Of a stretch of 64,000 bases of DNA, positions 45,201-53,382 are shown piece after piece. The notes beneath the pieces were generated by a model. That model saw only the letters and a list, made by a program, of their open reading frames with translations, made no database searches and was not told the DNA's origin. Position numbers and translations under genes: made by a program. The stretch's first letter is position 1. Each line of letters begins with the position of its first letter. This stretch comes from DASYML01 sp036399835 (GTDB lineage Bacteria > Acidobacteriota > Blastocatellia > Pyrinomonadales > Pyrinomonadaceae): NCBI GenBank assembly GCA_036399835.1, contig DASWMI010000192.1, positions 35,305 to 99,304 of the forward strand, written 5' to 3'.

Positions 45201-47221
45201 CCTGGCGCGCGACTGCACGCGCCGTCACGGCGGACACGCGCGTCGGCACGGCGACAGACAAGGTTGTCGAGCGCAAGGATGTCATCATGCGCGTTGCCAT
45301 GCCGCGCTTTCTGACGGAGGGCGATACCATCACGCTCTCCGGCATCGTTCACAACTATCTGAATGCCGACAAGATGACTCAGATTTCGATTGACGTAGTG
45401 GGCGCGCGGCTGCTCGATGGTCCGACGCAGACGGTGACGATTCCGAAGCAGGGCGAACATCGCGTGGATTGGCGCGTGACCGCCCCGAATACAGGCGAAC
45501 TGAAAGTTCTGGCTAAGGCCCTGACCGATACGGAATCCGATGCGCTTGAGACGAGCATCCCAATCGTCCCTCGCGGGCTGAAACAGACTCGCGGCGAGAC
45601 GGCGACGATTTCGGATGAAGAGTCTGACAGAACCTTTACTTATAACGTGCCCGCCAACGCGGAGCAGTACGCGCGCTCTTTGCGGATAGAGGTTGCGCCG
45701 TCCATCGCCGCCTCGCTCTTCGGCGCGCTCGACTACCTGACGAGCTATCCTTACGGCTGCACAGAGCAGACTATGTCCAGCTTCCTCCCCAACGTCATCG
45801 TCGCGCAGACTCTCAAAGACGTGCAGACGGCGACCGTCAAAGACACCAACAACATCAACCGCAAGGTCCAGAAGGGCATGAGGCGGCTCTACAGCTACCA
45901 GCACGAGGACGGCGGCTGGGGATGGTGGAAAGATGATGCGACGGATGCCTTTATGACCGCCTATGTGATTGACGGGCTGACGCTGGCAAAACGCGCTGGC
46001 TACGAAGTGGACCAGAACCGGCTGGACCGTGGACGCGAGAAGCTCAAAGCCATGATTGACGCGGGCCGCACGGACGACGGCAAGGAGATTGATGCCGAAT
46101 CGCGCGCCTACATGATTTACGCGCTCAACCTGAGCGGCGGGACGGACGCGCGCTATCTCAATGACCTCTTTGACAAGCGCGGCGGGTTGCAGCCATACGG
46201 GCGCGCTCTGCTCGCGCTCGCGCTCAAGGAACGTGGTGATACGAAGCGCGCCGGCGCTGTCGCCAGCGAGATTGAGCGCACCGCTTCAGCCAATGATGCC
46301 GATGCACACTGGTCTTCACGCCATAAGACTTTGCATGGCGGGGAAGAGAATAATGAGATCGAAGCGACGGCCCTTTCGGTTAAAGCGCTGGCGCGGATTT
46401 CGCCGCAGAGCCAGCTCTTGCCAAAGGCCGCGCGCTGGCTCGTCAAGAGCCGCCGTCACGGCTACTACTGGAATTCGACCAAAGATACAGCCTTCGCCAT
46501 CTTTGGCTTGACGGACTATCTCAAGGTCAGCCAGGAGATGTCGCCCGAATACACAGTGGAAGTTTATCTCAACGGCGAGCAGGTGCTTGCGCGGCAGATG
46601 ACAGCCGCAGATGCCAGGTCTGCGCAGGCTTTCGTCATCCAGCGTAAGGGGACGGAGGTCGGCGCGGCGAGCAATCTGCGCATCGTCAAACGCGGGCGCG
46701 GCGTGCTCTATCTGTCAACCACGCTGGTCCACTATACGAGCGGCGAAGAGACACCGGCGCAATCTTCCGCGCAGCTCAGGCTAACGCGCGAATACCTGCG
46801 CCTGCGTCTGGAACAGGATGAGCAGGGTGTGCTCAAGTGGAAGACAGAGCCGCTCAAGGGCGAGCTGCGCTCCGGCGACGTCATCGTCTCGCGCCTCACA
46901 GTCGAAGGCCAGGGCGCGCAGTATCTGATGATTGAAGACCCGATCCCTGCGGGCTGCGAGCCTGTCGAGGACGTGAGCGGTCTGGCACTCGATAGCAGCG
47001 ATAAGGATTGGAGCGACTGGTATAGCTCGCGCGAGTTTCGTGACCAGAGGGTAGTCTTCTTCCTCAACTATTTTGACGGGAAGGCGACTTATAAATACGC
47101 TCTGCGCGTGCAAGTGCCAGGACAATTTCGCATTGCCCCGGCGCGCGTCGAGCAGATGTACCAGCCGGATATTCAATCGAATACGGCCAACGGCTCTCTG
47201 ACAATTCTGGACAGCAAGTAG
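42251..47221 (+). CDS. Bacterial alpha-2-macroglobulin with intact thioester
   Basis: A 1656-residue bacterial alpha-2-macroglobulin, a periplasmic trap for proteases. A single N-terminal hydrophobic segment (about residues 9-27) without a lipobox should anchor it in the inner membrane. The macroglobulin-like domains fill the first ~1100 residues (TDRPVYRPEQKVYFKGI; GSYNVKAQVGESQATGYFEV; KKPEFKVNVS). DLPDNLTTWRATARAVT marks the A2M domain. The thioester motif CTEQ lies at about 1170-1173 (YPYGCTEQTMSS), followed by the all-helical thioester domain (HEDGGWGWWKDD). The Glu/Asp/Gly-rich stretch around 300-340 is an unusual flexible insertion. It sits between a DUF1175 gene and a membrane-protein gene, before a penicillin-binding fusion; E. 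coli pairs a macroglobulin with PbpC, so a similar role in damage control is likely. Confidence 0.93.
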   Translation: MMRRNIFTSVACYLAIIALVLVFSVLRVRTQNRFAAQTAPETLPEYPVEKRPPDENAKPFFSLMTNHTYGTSDRARIWVNYRGLDQLDFRVYRVKDPVKFFRQLENPHQVGVDEEQEVGESIKRKPTFLEKLRAFKSRIYGSIKSYIRAQLQRDSRKSFNRKFRAEEEDDTSNRTPLNVADYARVPLLNPDQMVSSWREKLPPLEDAYDRRMISLGKREPGVYLVEAVNADLRAFGVVLVTDLAMVQKTSSDGQMLVYAIDRKSGAPREGVRVEMSVGTKTLQTGTTDKQGLLRTKLEKPKVKVEDEGGATEDAGGGDASADETAATDEETTSPYLIMATSNENFAISDLDSFYFAEGDGEEGVDSNLTSYIYTDRPVYRPEQKVYFKGILRSLTEKGYQMVDGDALTLTIDDPTGTQVFEKKLTLSSRGTFSGEFDLPEEAPLGSYNVKAQVGESQATGYFEVQEYKKPEFKVNVSVQQQYVNVGAPAKFTVSGRYFFGAPVARAEVKYYIYRSRYYSWWGGDGSDDESENLGIQSEPEEESSSAYGGYGDEMVQEGEGKLDAQGRFDVDFKVPQADEKDAWDYTYRLEAQVTDASRRTMDGAASFVGIRGNTVAYASPERYVYYQGDNAKILVTAKDYEGRPVATRVKLTFFERRWEKVVRRTEYGDEYPDYDLHERELSSGSVETNQQGEASFDYMVQIPGSVHIKTAIEENGRQVTSEGGSIWVADRGNQWSDVSYDEEGTIKLVPDKKTYRAGETAHVLALLPTDRAHLLVTTELMSVMTVQEISSTGRAVIIDVPIEARYAPNVFLDVTYVKNGDMYTQEQVLVVPARDKLLNLQIIPNKKEYKPRETASYTVLARNSDGSPAQGAEVSLGVVDESIYSVAPESVEDIRRVFYGQRYNQVQTSFSINYHFTGYAGKKPIELAQNKKAYQLADFKNEGELVNPLIRKIFKDTAFWQAAAVTGADGKATVKFDLPDNLTTWRATARAVTADTRVGTATDKVVERKDVIMRVAMPRFLTEGDTITLSGIVHNYLNADKMTQISIDVVGARLLDGPTQTVTIPKQGEHRVDWRVTAPNTGELKVLAKALTDTESDALETSIPIVPRGLKQTRGETATISDEESDRTFTYNVPANAEQYARSLRIEVAPSIAASLFGALDYLTSYPYGCTEQTMSSFLPNVIVAQTLKDVQTATVKDTNNINRKVQKGMRRLYSYQHEDGGWGWWKDDATDAFMTAYVIDGLTLAKRAGYEVDQNRLDRGREKLKAMIDAGRTDDGKEIDAESRAYMIYALNLSGGTDARYLNDLFDKRGGLQPYGRALLALALKERGDTKRAGAVASEIERTASANDADAHWSSRHKTLHGGEENNEIEATALSVKALARISPQSQLLPKAARWLVKSRRHGYYWNSTKDTAFAIFGLTDYLKVSQEMSPEYTVEVYLNGEQVLARQMTAADARSAQAFVIQRKGTEVGAASNLRIVKRGRGVLYLSTTLVHYTSGEETPAQSSAQLRLTREYLRLRLEQDEQGVLKWKTEPLKGELRSGDVIVSRLTVEGQGAQYLMIEDPIPAGCEPVEDVSGLALDSSDKDWSDWYSSREFRDQRVVFFLNYFDGKATYKYALRVQVPGQFRIAPARVEQMYQPDIQSNTANGSLTILDSK

Positions 47222-47243
47222 CTTGAGCCACGAGGAGCGAAAG

Positions 47244-48110
47244 ATGATTAAAAACGGATTGAGGGCGATGCTTGGGGCGGCGCGCATGTTGCTCACAAAG
47301 AAGGGCGCGCTCGCGCTCTTCAACCTGCTGTACGCCGTCCTGCTCGCGCTTCTTTATCTCTTTATCTCGACCAAAGAGGCGACCCGCTGGCAACTGGTCC
47401 TGACGGCTCTGCTGGCTCTCCTGGTCCCGCTGCTCTTCTTTATTCTTCAGGCGGCGGGCGTTCACTTCGCGCTTAGCGAGGGCGGCTTCCGCGCTCTGCT
47501 GCGGCGAGCTTTGAGGGATTTCTGGAAACTGGTCCTCATCAGCCTGCCGCTGATTGCGCTCGCGGTCCTGGTCCTTTATCTCTTGAATAAACTTCAAGTG
47601 CGTTTTCCCGTCCCGGAGCCGCGCGAGTTGCCGCGACCCGCTTTGACCCCGATCCAATCGCCCGCGAGTCCTCCTGTGATGCCGATGCATTGGCCCAGCG
47701 TGTTGTTCTCTTCGCTCAGGCTGCTGCTCGTCGGCATCATCCTGCCGCTCCTGGCGATTCAACTATGGATTGCTGTGGCGCGCGATGGATTTCTGGGAGG
47801 CATCAAAAAATCTCTCAGCGCACTTGGCCGCGCGCTTTCGCCACAATCTGTTTTTATCTATACGGTGGGCCTGCTGCTCTTTGGCCTCATGCCCTACTTT
47901 TTAATCTTTACGCGCACGCCGATTAAGAACGGTTGGGCCGAGCTTTTCATCTTCGGGCTGCGTCTGGCGCTCGCCTTCGTGCTCACGCTGTGGGGCTGGA
48001 TAATAACGCTCGGCGCACTGGCAAAGGTATCGAACGCGAGCGAGACGACTCCCGTGGCGTTGGTCCAGTCTGAACCGGCGCAGACGCCTGAGGCACAGGC
48101 GCAGATCTGA
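47244..48110 (+). CDS. Polytopic membrane protein of unknown function
   Basis: A 288-residue protein with about six membrane helices (around residues 20-42, 53-75, 95-117, 150-175, 200-222 and 232-255) and a periplasmic proline-rich loop (VPEPRELPRPALTPIQS) between the third and fourth. The C terminus is Glu/Ala/Gln/Pro-rich. No family is recognised. AGGAG lies properly before ATG 47244; a TTG at 47223 is also in frame. It starts 22 bases after the macroglobulin stop and ends 20 bases before the transpeptidase fusion, so it is probably part of the same transcript and envelope complex. Confidence 0.8.
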   Translation: MIKNGLRAMLGAARMLLTKKGALALFNLLYAVLLALLYLFISTKEATRWQLVLTALLALLVPLLFFILQAAGVHFALSEGGFRALLRRALRDFWKLVLISLPLIALAVLVLYLLNKLQVRFPVPEPRELPRPALTPIQSPASPPVMPMHWPSVLFSSLRLLLVGIILPLLAIQLWIAVARDGFLGGIKKSLSALGRALSPQSVFIYTVGLLLFGLMPYFLIFTRTPIKNGWAELFIFGLRLALAFVLTLWGWIITLGALAKVSNASETTPVALVQSEPAQTPEAQAQI

Positions 48111-48130
48111 GCGATATAAAACCCCGAGTT

Positions 48131-50926
48131 ATGTTGTCAACTTTGAAAATGGCAGGCGCGTTTCTCAAGAGGCAAGCTCGCAGAGTTGTGGGGCCTGCCC
48201 TGGCCCTCTCCTCGCGCACACTGCACGGCTTTACACATATTTGTCTCTGCGCGGTGCTCCTCTTTTCCTCTTTCCTGCCGCTCGCGCCTGAGACAAAGCC
48301 GCACGCGCGCCGGAGCATAGAGTTTAAAAGCGAAGAAGAGATTGATGCGGCCTTGCAGCGTGCGGCGAGGGAGGCTCTCGGAGGGCGCGAAGGCGCTGTC
48401 TTATTAATGGACCCGCAGACGGGAAGGCTGCGCGGCGTCGTCAACCAGCGTCTCTCTTATGAAGAAGCTTTTCCGCCAGGCTCTGCCATCAAGCCTTTTA
48501 CGATGCTCGCGGCTTTACGCGCGGGCGCTGTTGACGAAGAGACGCGCATGTTATGCCAGGAGCGATACAGGCGCGCGGACTTCGAGATACATTGCTCGCA
48601 TCCGAAACAGAAGCCACCCTTCGAGCCGGTCCAGGCGCTGGCCTATTCCTGCAATTACTATTTCTCAAAGCTCGGCGAGCGCCTTAATATCACGACGTTC
48701 AACTCTGCCCTCACATCCTTCGGCTTCGGCGCGCGCACAGAGCGAGCGAATGAGCGCGAGGCCAGCGGGATGTTGCCGCGCGGAGCATGGCGTATCAGCA
48801 TCGCGCTCGGCGATGACCAGCAGTTGCGCGTCACGCCCGTTCAATTACTGACGGCCTACGCGGCGCTCTTTAACGGCGGACATTTATATGTCCCGCAGCA
48901 GGGCAGGGCGGAGCGCTTTCAGCCGCAGGAGCGCGCGCGGCTGGAGATTGCGCCCGAGCATCGCGCGCTGCTGCTCAAGGGCATGCGCGGAGCGGTCGCT
49001 TACGGCACGGCAGTGCGCGCTGGCCTCGGCGCTTTGCCGCCATACGTCTTCGGCAAGACGGGCACTTCTACGCCGGACGATGATTTTCGGACCACGCATG
49101 GCTGGTTCATAGGTTTTGCCGCTGGACCGGATGAGCATCAAGAAGCGTCGCCGGATGCTTTAGGTCTCGCCGTCCTGGTCTTCCTCAGGCGCGCACAGGG
49201 AGCGGAATGCGCGCAGCTCTCGCGCCCCATCTTTGAAGAGTATGCGCGGCTCAGTCGAGACGACAACAGACGGGCGCAGGATGAGAGCGATGCTCTGGAC
49301 CAGGCGACTGTCAATGATGAGTCTTCATCTACGGATTCCGATGGGCAAAGGATTCGCGTGCGACTCTCGCGCGAAGACTCTACGCGCTCTCTGTCGCTTG
49401 AGGATTATGTTTTCGGCGTGATGGCGGCAGAAGGGAGCGTCGAAGATGAGCCTGAAGCACTCAAGGCGCTGGCCGTCGCCGTCCGCACCTACGCGCTCGC
49501 CAACCTCGGACGCCACGCGCGCGACGGCTACGACCTGTGCAGCAGCACACACTGCCAGCGATATATCAACGTCGGGAACGAAGGCGCGCGCGCGGAGTTT
49601 TACGACCTGCTGCATCGAGCCGTCGAAGAGACTACGGGCGAAGTCCTGCTGGACCAGAGCGGGCGCATCGCAGATGCCTATTTTAGCGCGGACTGCGGAG
49701 GCCGGACGGCAAACATTCAAACGCTGTGGGGCGTCCCGGCACCCGCTTACCTGCGCGGAGGACAGGACGAATACTGCCTGAGCGCGCCGCCACGTCCCTG
49801 GACCAATACGATTCCCGTCGCGCAACTCATCAGGGCCTTGCGCGCGGATACGCGCACGGACGTCGGCGCTCGCCTCAATAACGTGCGCGTCATCAAGCGA
49901 GATGCGGGCGGGCGGGCAGAGATGATTGAGCTGGAAGGCGAGCAGATGCGACGGCTGCGCGGTTGGGATTTCAAGATTATCGTCGGGCGCACGCTCGGCT
50001 GGAATATGCTCAAGAGCACGCGCTTTGAAGTGGCTCGCGTCGGGTCAAGCTTTATCTTCCGCGGCAGAGGCTTCGGTCACGGATTGGGCCTTTGCCAGAC
50101 GGGCGCGCACGTTATGGCCCGGCGCGGCGTCCCATATCGGCAGATTCTCAAACAATATTTCCCGGGCACAAGCATCGGCCAGGACAGCGCGCGGGCGCGC
50201 AGAGCAGGCGCGCCAACACGAGCCAGTGTGCCCGCCGAGACGAGCGCGCGCACAGAGAGATGGAACGCCGATGTCATGCTTCAAAGCAGTGCTTCCAGCC
50301 ATTTGGTTGTGGCCGCACCTTTCGGCTCTCGCTCCTCTCACCGACTGACCATTTCCGGCGAGCATTTCCGCGCCAGCTATCCTTCTCGCTTCGAGCGCCG
50401 CGAAGTCGAAAACGCTCTCCGCATACTTGAAGGGGCGCGGGCCGATCTCGCAGGCCGTCTCTCAAAGGCTTCGCTCAAGACAGGGGCGCTGCCCTTCGTA
50501 GAGCTTTATATACACGAGACGACGGGCGATTTCGTCGGCGCGACAGGCCAGCCGCCCTGGGTCGCCGCCGCGACCAACTCGCGTCGCATAGAGCTGCAAC
50601 CGCTCGACGTGTTGCGCCGCAGGGGTATCTTCGCCACAACTCTCCGGCATGAGTACACGCATGTTCTGATAGAACAACTCGGACACGGGCGCGCCCCGCG
50701 CTGGCTGGCAGAGGGACTCGCCGCCGCCGTCGCCGGAGAGGGCGCGATGCTCACACGCTTCAAGCCCAAAAACAGATGGCCGCTAGATGAGCTTGAACGC
50801 AAACTCGAACGCCCCGCTTCAGCCTCGGAGATGCGCTCGCTCTACGCCGCCGCTTACGTGGAAGTCAGCGCGTTGATTCAAAAGGAGGGTGAGGCCAACG
50901 TCTGGCGACGCGTGGCACGCAGTTAG
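48131..50926 (+). CDS. Penicillin-binding transpeptidase / SpoIID / gluzincin fusion
   Basis: A 931-residue exported or membrane-anchored protein combining three envelope domains. After an N-terminal hydrophobic segment (about 36-53), residues 70-350 are a penicillin-binding transpeptidase fold with all motifs: SAIK at 118-121, SCN at 173-175, and KTGTS at 309-313. Residues about 408-685 are a SpoIID/LytB domain (SLEDYVFGVMAAE; EALKALAVAVRTYAL; YFSADCGGRT; GRGFGHGLGLCQTGAHVMA), a fold that cuts glycan strands in spore formers. Residues about 745-930 are a peptidase-MA-like gluzincin: HEYTH at 840-844 with WLAEGLA supplying the third ligand. It is the last gene of the DUF1175-macroglobulin cluster. 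The three domains are usually separate; together they could cut and re-link peptidoglycan, which is inference. Confidence 0.9.
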   Translation: MLSTLKMAGAFLKRQARRVVGPALALSSRTLHGFTHICLCAVLLFSSFLPLAPETKPHARRSIEFKSEEEIDAALQRAAREALGGREGAVLLMDPQTGRLRGVVNQRLSYEEAFPPGSAIKPFTMLAALRAGAVDEETRMLCQERYRRADFEIHCSHPKQKPPFEPVQALAYSCNYYFSKLGERLNITTFNSALTSFGFGARTERANEREASGMLPRGAWRISIALGDDQQLRVTPVQLLTAYAALFNGGHLYVPQQGRAERFQPQERARLEIAPEHRALLLKGMRGAVAYGTAVRAGLGALPPYVFGKTGTSTPDDDFRTTHGWFIGFAAGPDEHQEASPDALGLAVLVFLRRAQGAECAQLSRPIFEEYARLSRDDNRRAQDESDALDQATVNDESSSTDSDGQRIRVRLSREDSTRSLSLEDYVFGVMAAEGSVEDEPEALKALAVAVRTYALANLGRHARDGYDLCSSTHCQRYINVGNEGARAEFYDLLHRAVEETTGEVLLDQSGRIADAYFSADCGGRTANIQTLWGVPAPAYLRGGQDEYCLSAPPRPWTNTIPVAQLIRALRADTRTDVGARLNNVRVIKRDAGGRAEMIELEGEQMRRLRGWDFKIIVGRTLGWNMLKSTRFEVARVGSSFIFRGRGFGHGLGLCQTGAHVMARRGVPYRQILKQYFPGTSIGQDSARARRAGAPTRASVPAETSARTERWNADVMLQSSASSHLVVAAPFGSRSSHRLTISGEHFRASYPSRFERREVENALRILEGARADLAGRLSKASLKTGALPFVELYIHETTGDFVGATGQPPWVAAATNSRRIELQPLDVLRRRGIFATTLRHEYTHVLIEQLGHGRAPRWLAEGLAAAVAGEGAMLTRFKPKNRWPLDELERKLERPASASEMRSLYAAAYVEVSALIQKEGEANVWRRVARS

Positions 50927-50931
50927 AAAAA

Positions 50932-50959
50932 AAAGAGGTAACATTTCTGCTACCTCTTT
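50932..50959 (-). terminator. Terminator of tRNA-Lys, also after the fusion gene
   Basis: A 9-bp stem (50932-50940 with 50951-50959; AAAGAGGTA) and 10-nt loop. Read on the minus strand it is followed by eight or more U residues, a good terminator for the tRNA gene. On the plus strand it starts just after the stop of the transpeptidase-fusion gene and has a short pyrimidine run. Confidence 0.72.
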
Positions 50960-50976
50960 CTTCTTGATGATAAAGA

Positions 50977-51049
<73 letters not shown>

Positions 51050-51132
51050 AAAGTGAAAATGAATTATACGTGCCAGATGTGGGGTGTCAAGCAGGCAGAA
51101 GAGTTTGAGTCTTGAAGGCGCGCGGCTTGATC

Positions 51133-52455
51133 TCAGGAAATGGAATGCATCAAGGCTTTGCGCATGGCTTCGGCTGATTGCCAGCGTTGCGAGGGTTCTT
51201 TGACGAGCGCGCGTTCGATGGTTTCGGCGATGCCGCGCGGGACATCCGGCGCGTGACGCAGGAGTGGGATGGTCGGTTTCTCGAAGATGGCTTTGACCGT
51301 GTCGGCGACGTTGAACTTGGCGGGGAGGTCCAGCGCCAGCTCGCCCGTGAGCAGGCTGTAGGCCGTCATGCCCATCGCGTAGATGTCTGAGGTCGGCTTG
51401 ACGTCGCGGAAGTCTCTGATCTGTTCGGGCGGCATGTAGGCGAAAGTGCCTGCCATCTCTCCCGCCATCGTGATGCCGCTCATCCCTGATTGTGTAAAGC
51501 TTTTGGCAAGGCCGAAGTCTGTCAGCTTGGCCGTGAAATTGGGCCATTGGCCGCCGACGAGTATGTTCTGGTCCTTGATGTCTCGGTGGATATAGCCTTT
51601 CGAGTGCGCGTAATAGAGCGCGTCCAGGGATTGCGAGATAATCTGTATGGCTTCGGGGTAGGGGAGACGCCCGCCACGCTGGTCCGCCAGCTTGGCCGCA
51701 TCACAGCCCTCGACAAACTCCGTCACCAGATAGACCGCGCCGTTGTGCGTGCCCCGGTCCAGAAATTTGACGATGTTGGGATGCTGCAAGGCGGCGGCGA
51801 CATCTATCTCGCGCATGAAGCGGCGCAGGGCCTGATCGCTGACGGCGATTTCAGGCAACATGGTCTTGATGGCTACGGCCTGTCCCGTCTTCTCGTTGCG
51901 CGCCAGCATAACGCAGCCCATCCCGCCGCGCCCCAAAAGCTTGACCATCTCGTAGCCTGGGACGGCCTGCGGCTGTCGCTTCATCTCTTCACGACACTCT
52001 TCGCAAACAAACAGTAGGTGTTCGTTCGGTGTAGAGGCTTCGGCCTGGTCGCGTCGCCCGCAGTTGGCGCACTCGACCATGACGATGGCAGGTTGGGTCG
52101 TGTTGAGCTGAAAACCACCTGACTCTGCAACCTGGTTATAACTTTGCGCAGCCGGCTCGACAGTCACTTCGACGGCGAGCACTGTCTGCCCGCCCTGTAT
52201 CCGGTCGCCGTTGCTGAGGAAAGCTTCCTGTACCTTCTGGCCGTTGACGTATGTGCCGTTGGTCGAGCCTAGATCGCGCAGAAAGCAGCGCGGCGGATTG
52301 ATTTCCAGCAGGCAGTGGTGACGCGAGAAAAACTTGTCTTCGGGCAGATAGAGATGGGCCTTATCGCTGCGACCGATCAGGAAGGTATCGTGCTGGTCAA
52401 AGGTGAAGGTGCGGCCCGCGTGCGGGCCTGCCAACACCCTTAAAGTAACTCGCAT
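51133..52455 (-). CDS. FHA, zinc-finger, Ser/Thr protein kinase
   Basis: A 440-residue cytoplasmic Hanks-type kinase. An FHA domain fills about residues 3-95 (FLIGRSDKAHLYLPEDKFFSRHH; LRDLGSTNGTYVNGQ). A CxxC...CxxC zinc finger sits at about 130-155 (CANCGRRDQAEAST...CEECRE). The kinase domain follows (about 170-430): GRGGMG loop, VAIKTM lysine, HRDIKDQNIL catalytic loop, DFGLAK, and MPPEQ activation segment. The FHA domain should bind phosphothreonine on partners or on itself. No membrane segment is present. It closes a minus-strand array of zinc-knuckle membrane proteins and lies next to tRNA-Lys. An Arg precedes the catalytic Asp, so this is an RD kinase activated by phosphorylation. Confidence 0.93.
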   Translation of the reverse strand: MRVTLRVLAGPHAGRTFTFDQHDTFLIGRSDKAHLYLPEDKFFSRHHCLLEINPPRCFLRDLGSTNGTYVNGQKVQEAFLSNGDRIQGGQTVLAVEVTVEPAAQSYNQVAESGGFQLNTTQPAIVMVECANCGRRDQAEASTPNEHLLFVCEECREEMKRQPQAVPGYEMVKLLGRGGMGCVMLARNEKTGQAVAIKTMLPEIAVSDQALRRFMREIDVAAALQHPNIVKFLDRGTHNGAVYLVTEFVEGCDAAKLADQRGGRLPYPEAIQIISQSLDALYYAHSKGYIHRDIKDQNILVGGQWPNFTAKLTDFGLAKSFTQSGMSGITMAGEMAGTFAYMPPEQIRDFRDVKPTSDIYAMGMTAYSLLTGELALDLPAKFNVADTVKAIFEKPTIPLLRHAPDVPRGIAETIERALVKEPSQRWQSAEAMRKALMHSIS

Positions 52456-52489
52456 CTCTCTCTTTTCAAGGTTGCCAGAGGGCCGCGTG

Positions 52490-53323
52490 CTAGTAAACGG
52501 AATAACTAATGCTCTTGCTGAGCTGACCGTTGACGTATGCGTCCACCCTGTAGGTGCCTGTGGGCCAATCTTTCTGAAGCGTCAGGTGGCCGTCAACCTT
52601 GTCTTCACGCGGACCTGTGGAATAATCAATCTCTTTGATGATTTGATTGGTCATTCCGCCAGCGTTCTCGACATACCACTTATAGTTAATCTTTGTCCCG
52701 GCCTGCGCCCTGTTCAACGTCACGACGCAGTGTATGGTCCTGTCCGTCGTGCTAAAGCTGGTGACAGCCGACCCCGCATCGCCAGACCCATCATCACGCG
52801 CCATGTAGAGGCTCTTCGCATAAATGCCGCTCGGATTGGAATTGACATTCGAGCTATTCATGTTCGAGCTATTCGAGTTGTTCGAGTTCGAGTTGTAGAC
52901 GGCGCGGTTCGAGTTCGAGTTATAGTTTGAGTTGATATTAAGATTCGTGTTGGACTTCTTTGAGCCGAGACTGGCGAGCAGGACCACCAGCACGACGAGG
53001 CCCACGCCGAGCACGACGATGACTCCCAAGATGCCTGCCACCCAGGGCCAGACTTTTCGCTTTGGCGTCTGCGGCGGTGGCGTCGGCGACCAGCCGGGAG
53101 ACGGGCCTGCCTGATAAGCAGAGGGCGTGTACATCATGGTCGGCTGTGGCTCGTCGCGTTGGCCGCCGAGCGACGGCTGAGAGTATTGCGGCGGCTTGAT
53201 ATTCCCGCCTGAGCCGAACTGTTGAGCGCCGCCGGAGGCATCCACGAGGGGAGCGCCGTCATTCAGGCAGAAGCTCAATGCGTCATCCGTATAGGTTTGA
53301 TTGCAGGTTGGGCAGCGTTTCAT
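52490..53323 (-). CDS. Zinc-knuckle membrane protein with Asn/Ser-rich linker
   Basis: A 277-residue protein. Residues 4-20 are the knuckle CPTCNQTYTDDALSFCLNDG (C-x2-C, then C-x2-D). A proline-rich linker, one membrane helix (about 93-115; VAGILGVIVVLGVGLVVLVVLL) and a stretch of NSN and NSNSNR repeats (about 120-165) follow. The periplasmic C-terminal domain (about 165-275) is beta-rich with a Trp-centred strand (NYKWYVENAGG; DWPTGTYRVDAYVNG), like immunoglobulin-type ligand-binding domains. No enzyme motif is seen. It lies between an FHA kinase and a paralogue, all on the minus strand, and may be a kinase partner or substrate. Confidence 0.83.
   Translation of the reverse strand: MKRCPTCNQTYTDDALSFCLNDGAPLVDASGGAQQFGSGGNIKPPQYSQPSLGGQRDEPQPTMMYTPSAYQAGPSPGWSPTPPPQTPKRKVWPWVAGILGVIVVLGVGLVVLVVLLASLGSKKSNTNLNINSNYNSNSNRAVYNSNSNNSNSSNMNSSNVNSNPSGIYAKSLYMARDDGSGDAGSAVTSFSTTDRTIHCVVTLNRAQAGTKINYKWYVENAGGMTNQIIKEIDYSTGPREDKVDGHLTLQKDWPTGTYRVDAYVNGQLSKSISYSVY
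52849..52941 (-). repeat. Coding microsatellite for an Asn/Ser linker
   Basis: Degenerate copies of TTCGAGT and close variants encode Asn-Ser units in the periplasmic linker of the surrounding gene. Repeats of this type can change length by slippage. Confidence 0.7.
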
Positions 53324-53382
53324 TTGTTCTTCCTCTGTTCAAGTTCAGCCGCGCGCCAGCAGTGGCAGCCGCTCGCGTTACT

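Noticed and set aside
44981..45904. A 307-residue open frame antisense to the macroglobulin gene
   Set aside because: It mirrors the macroglobulin coding sequence and has no recognisable motif.
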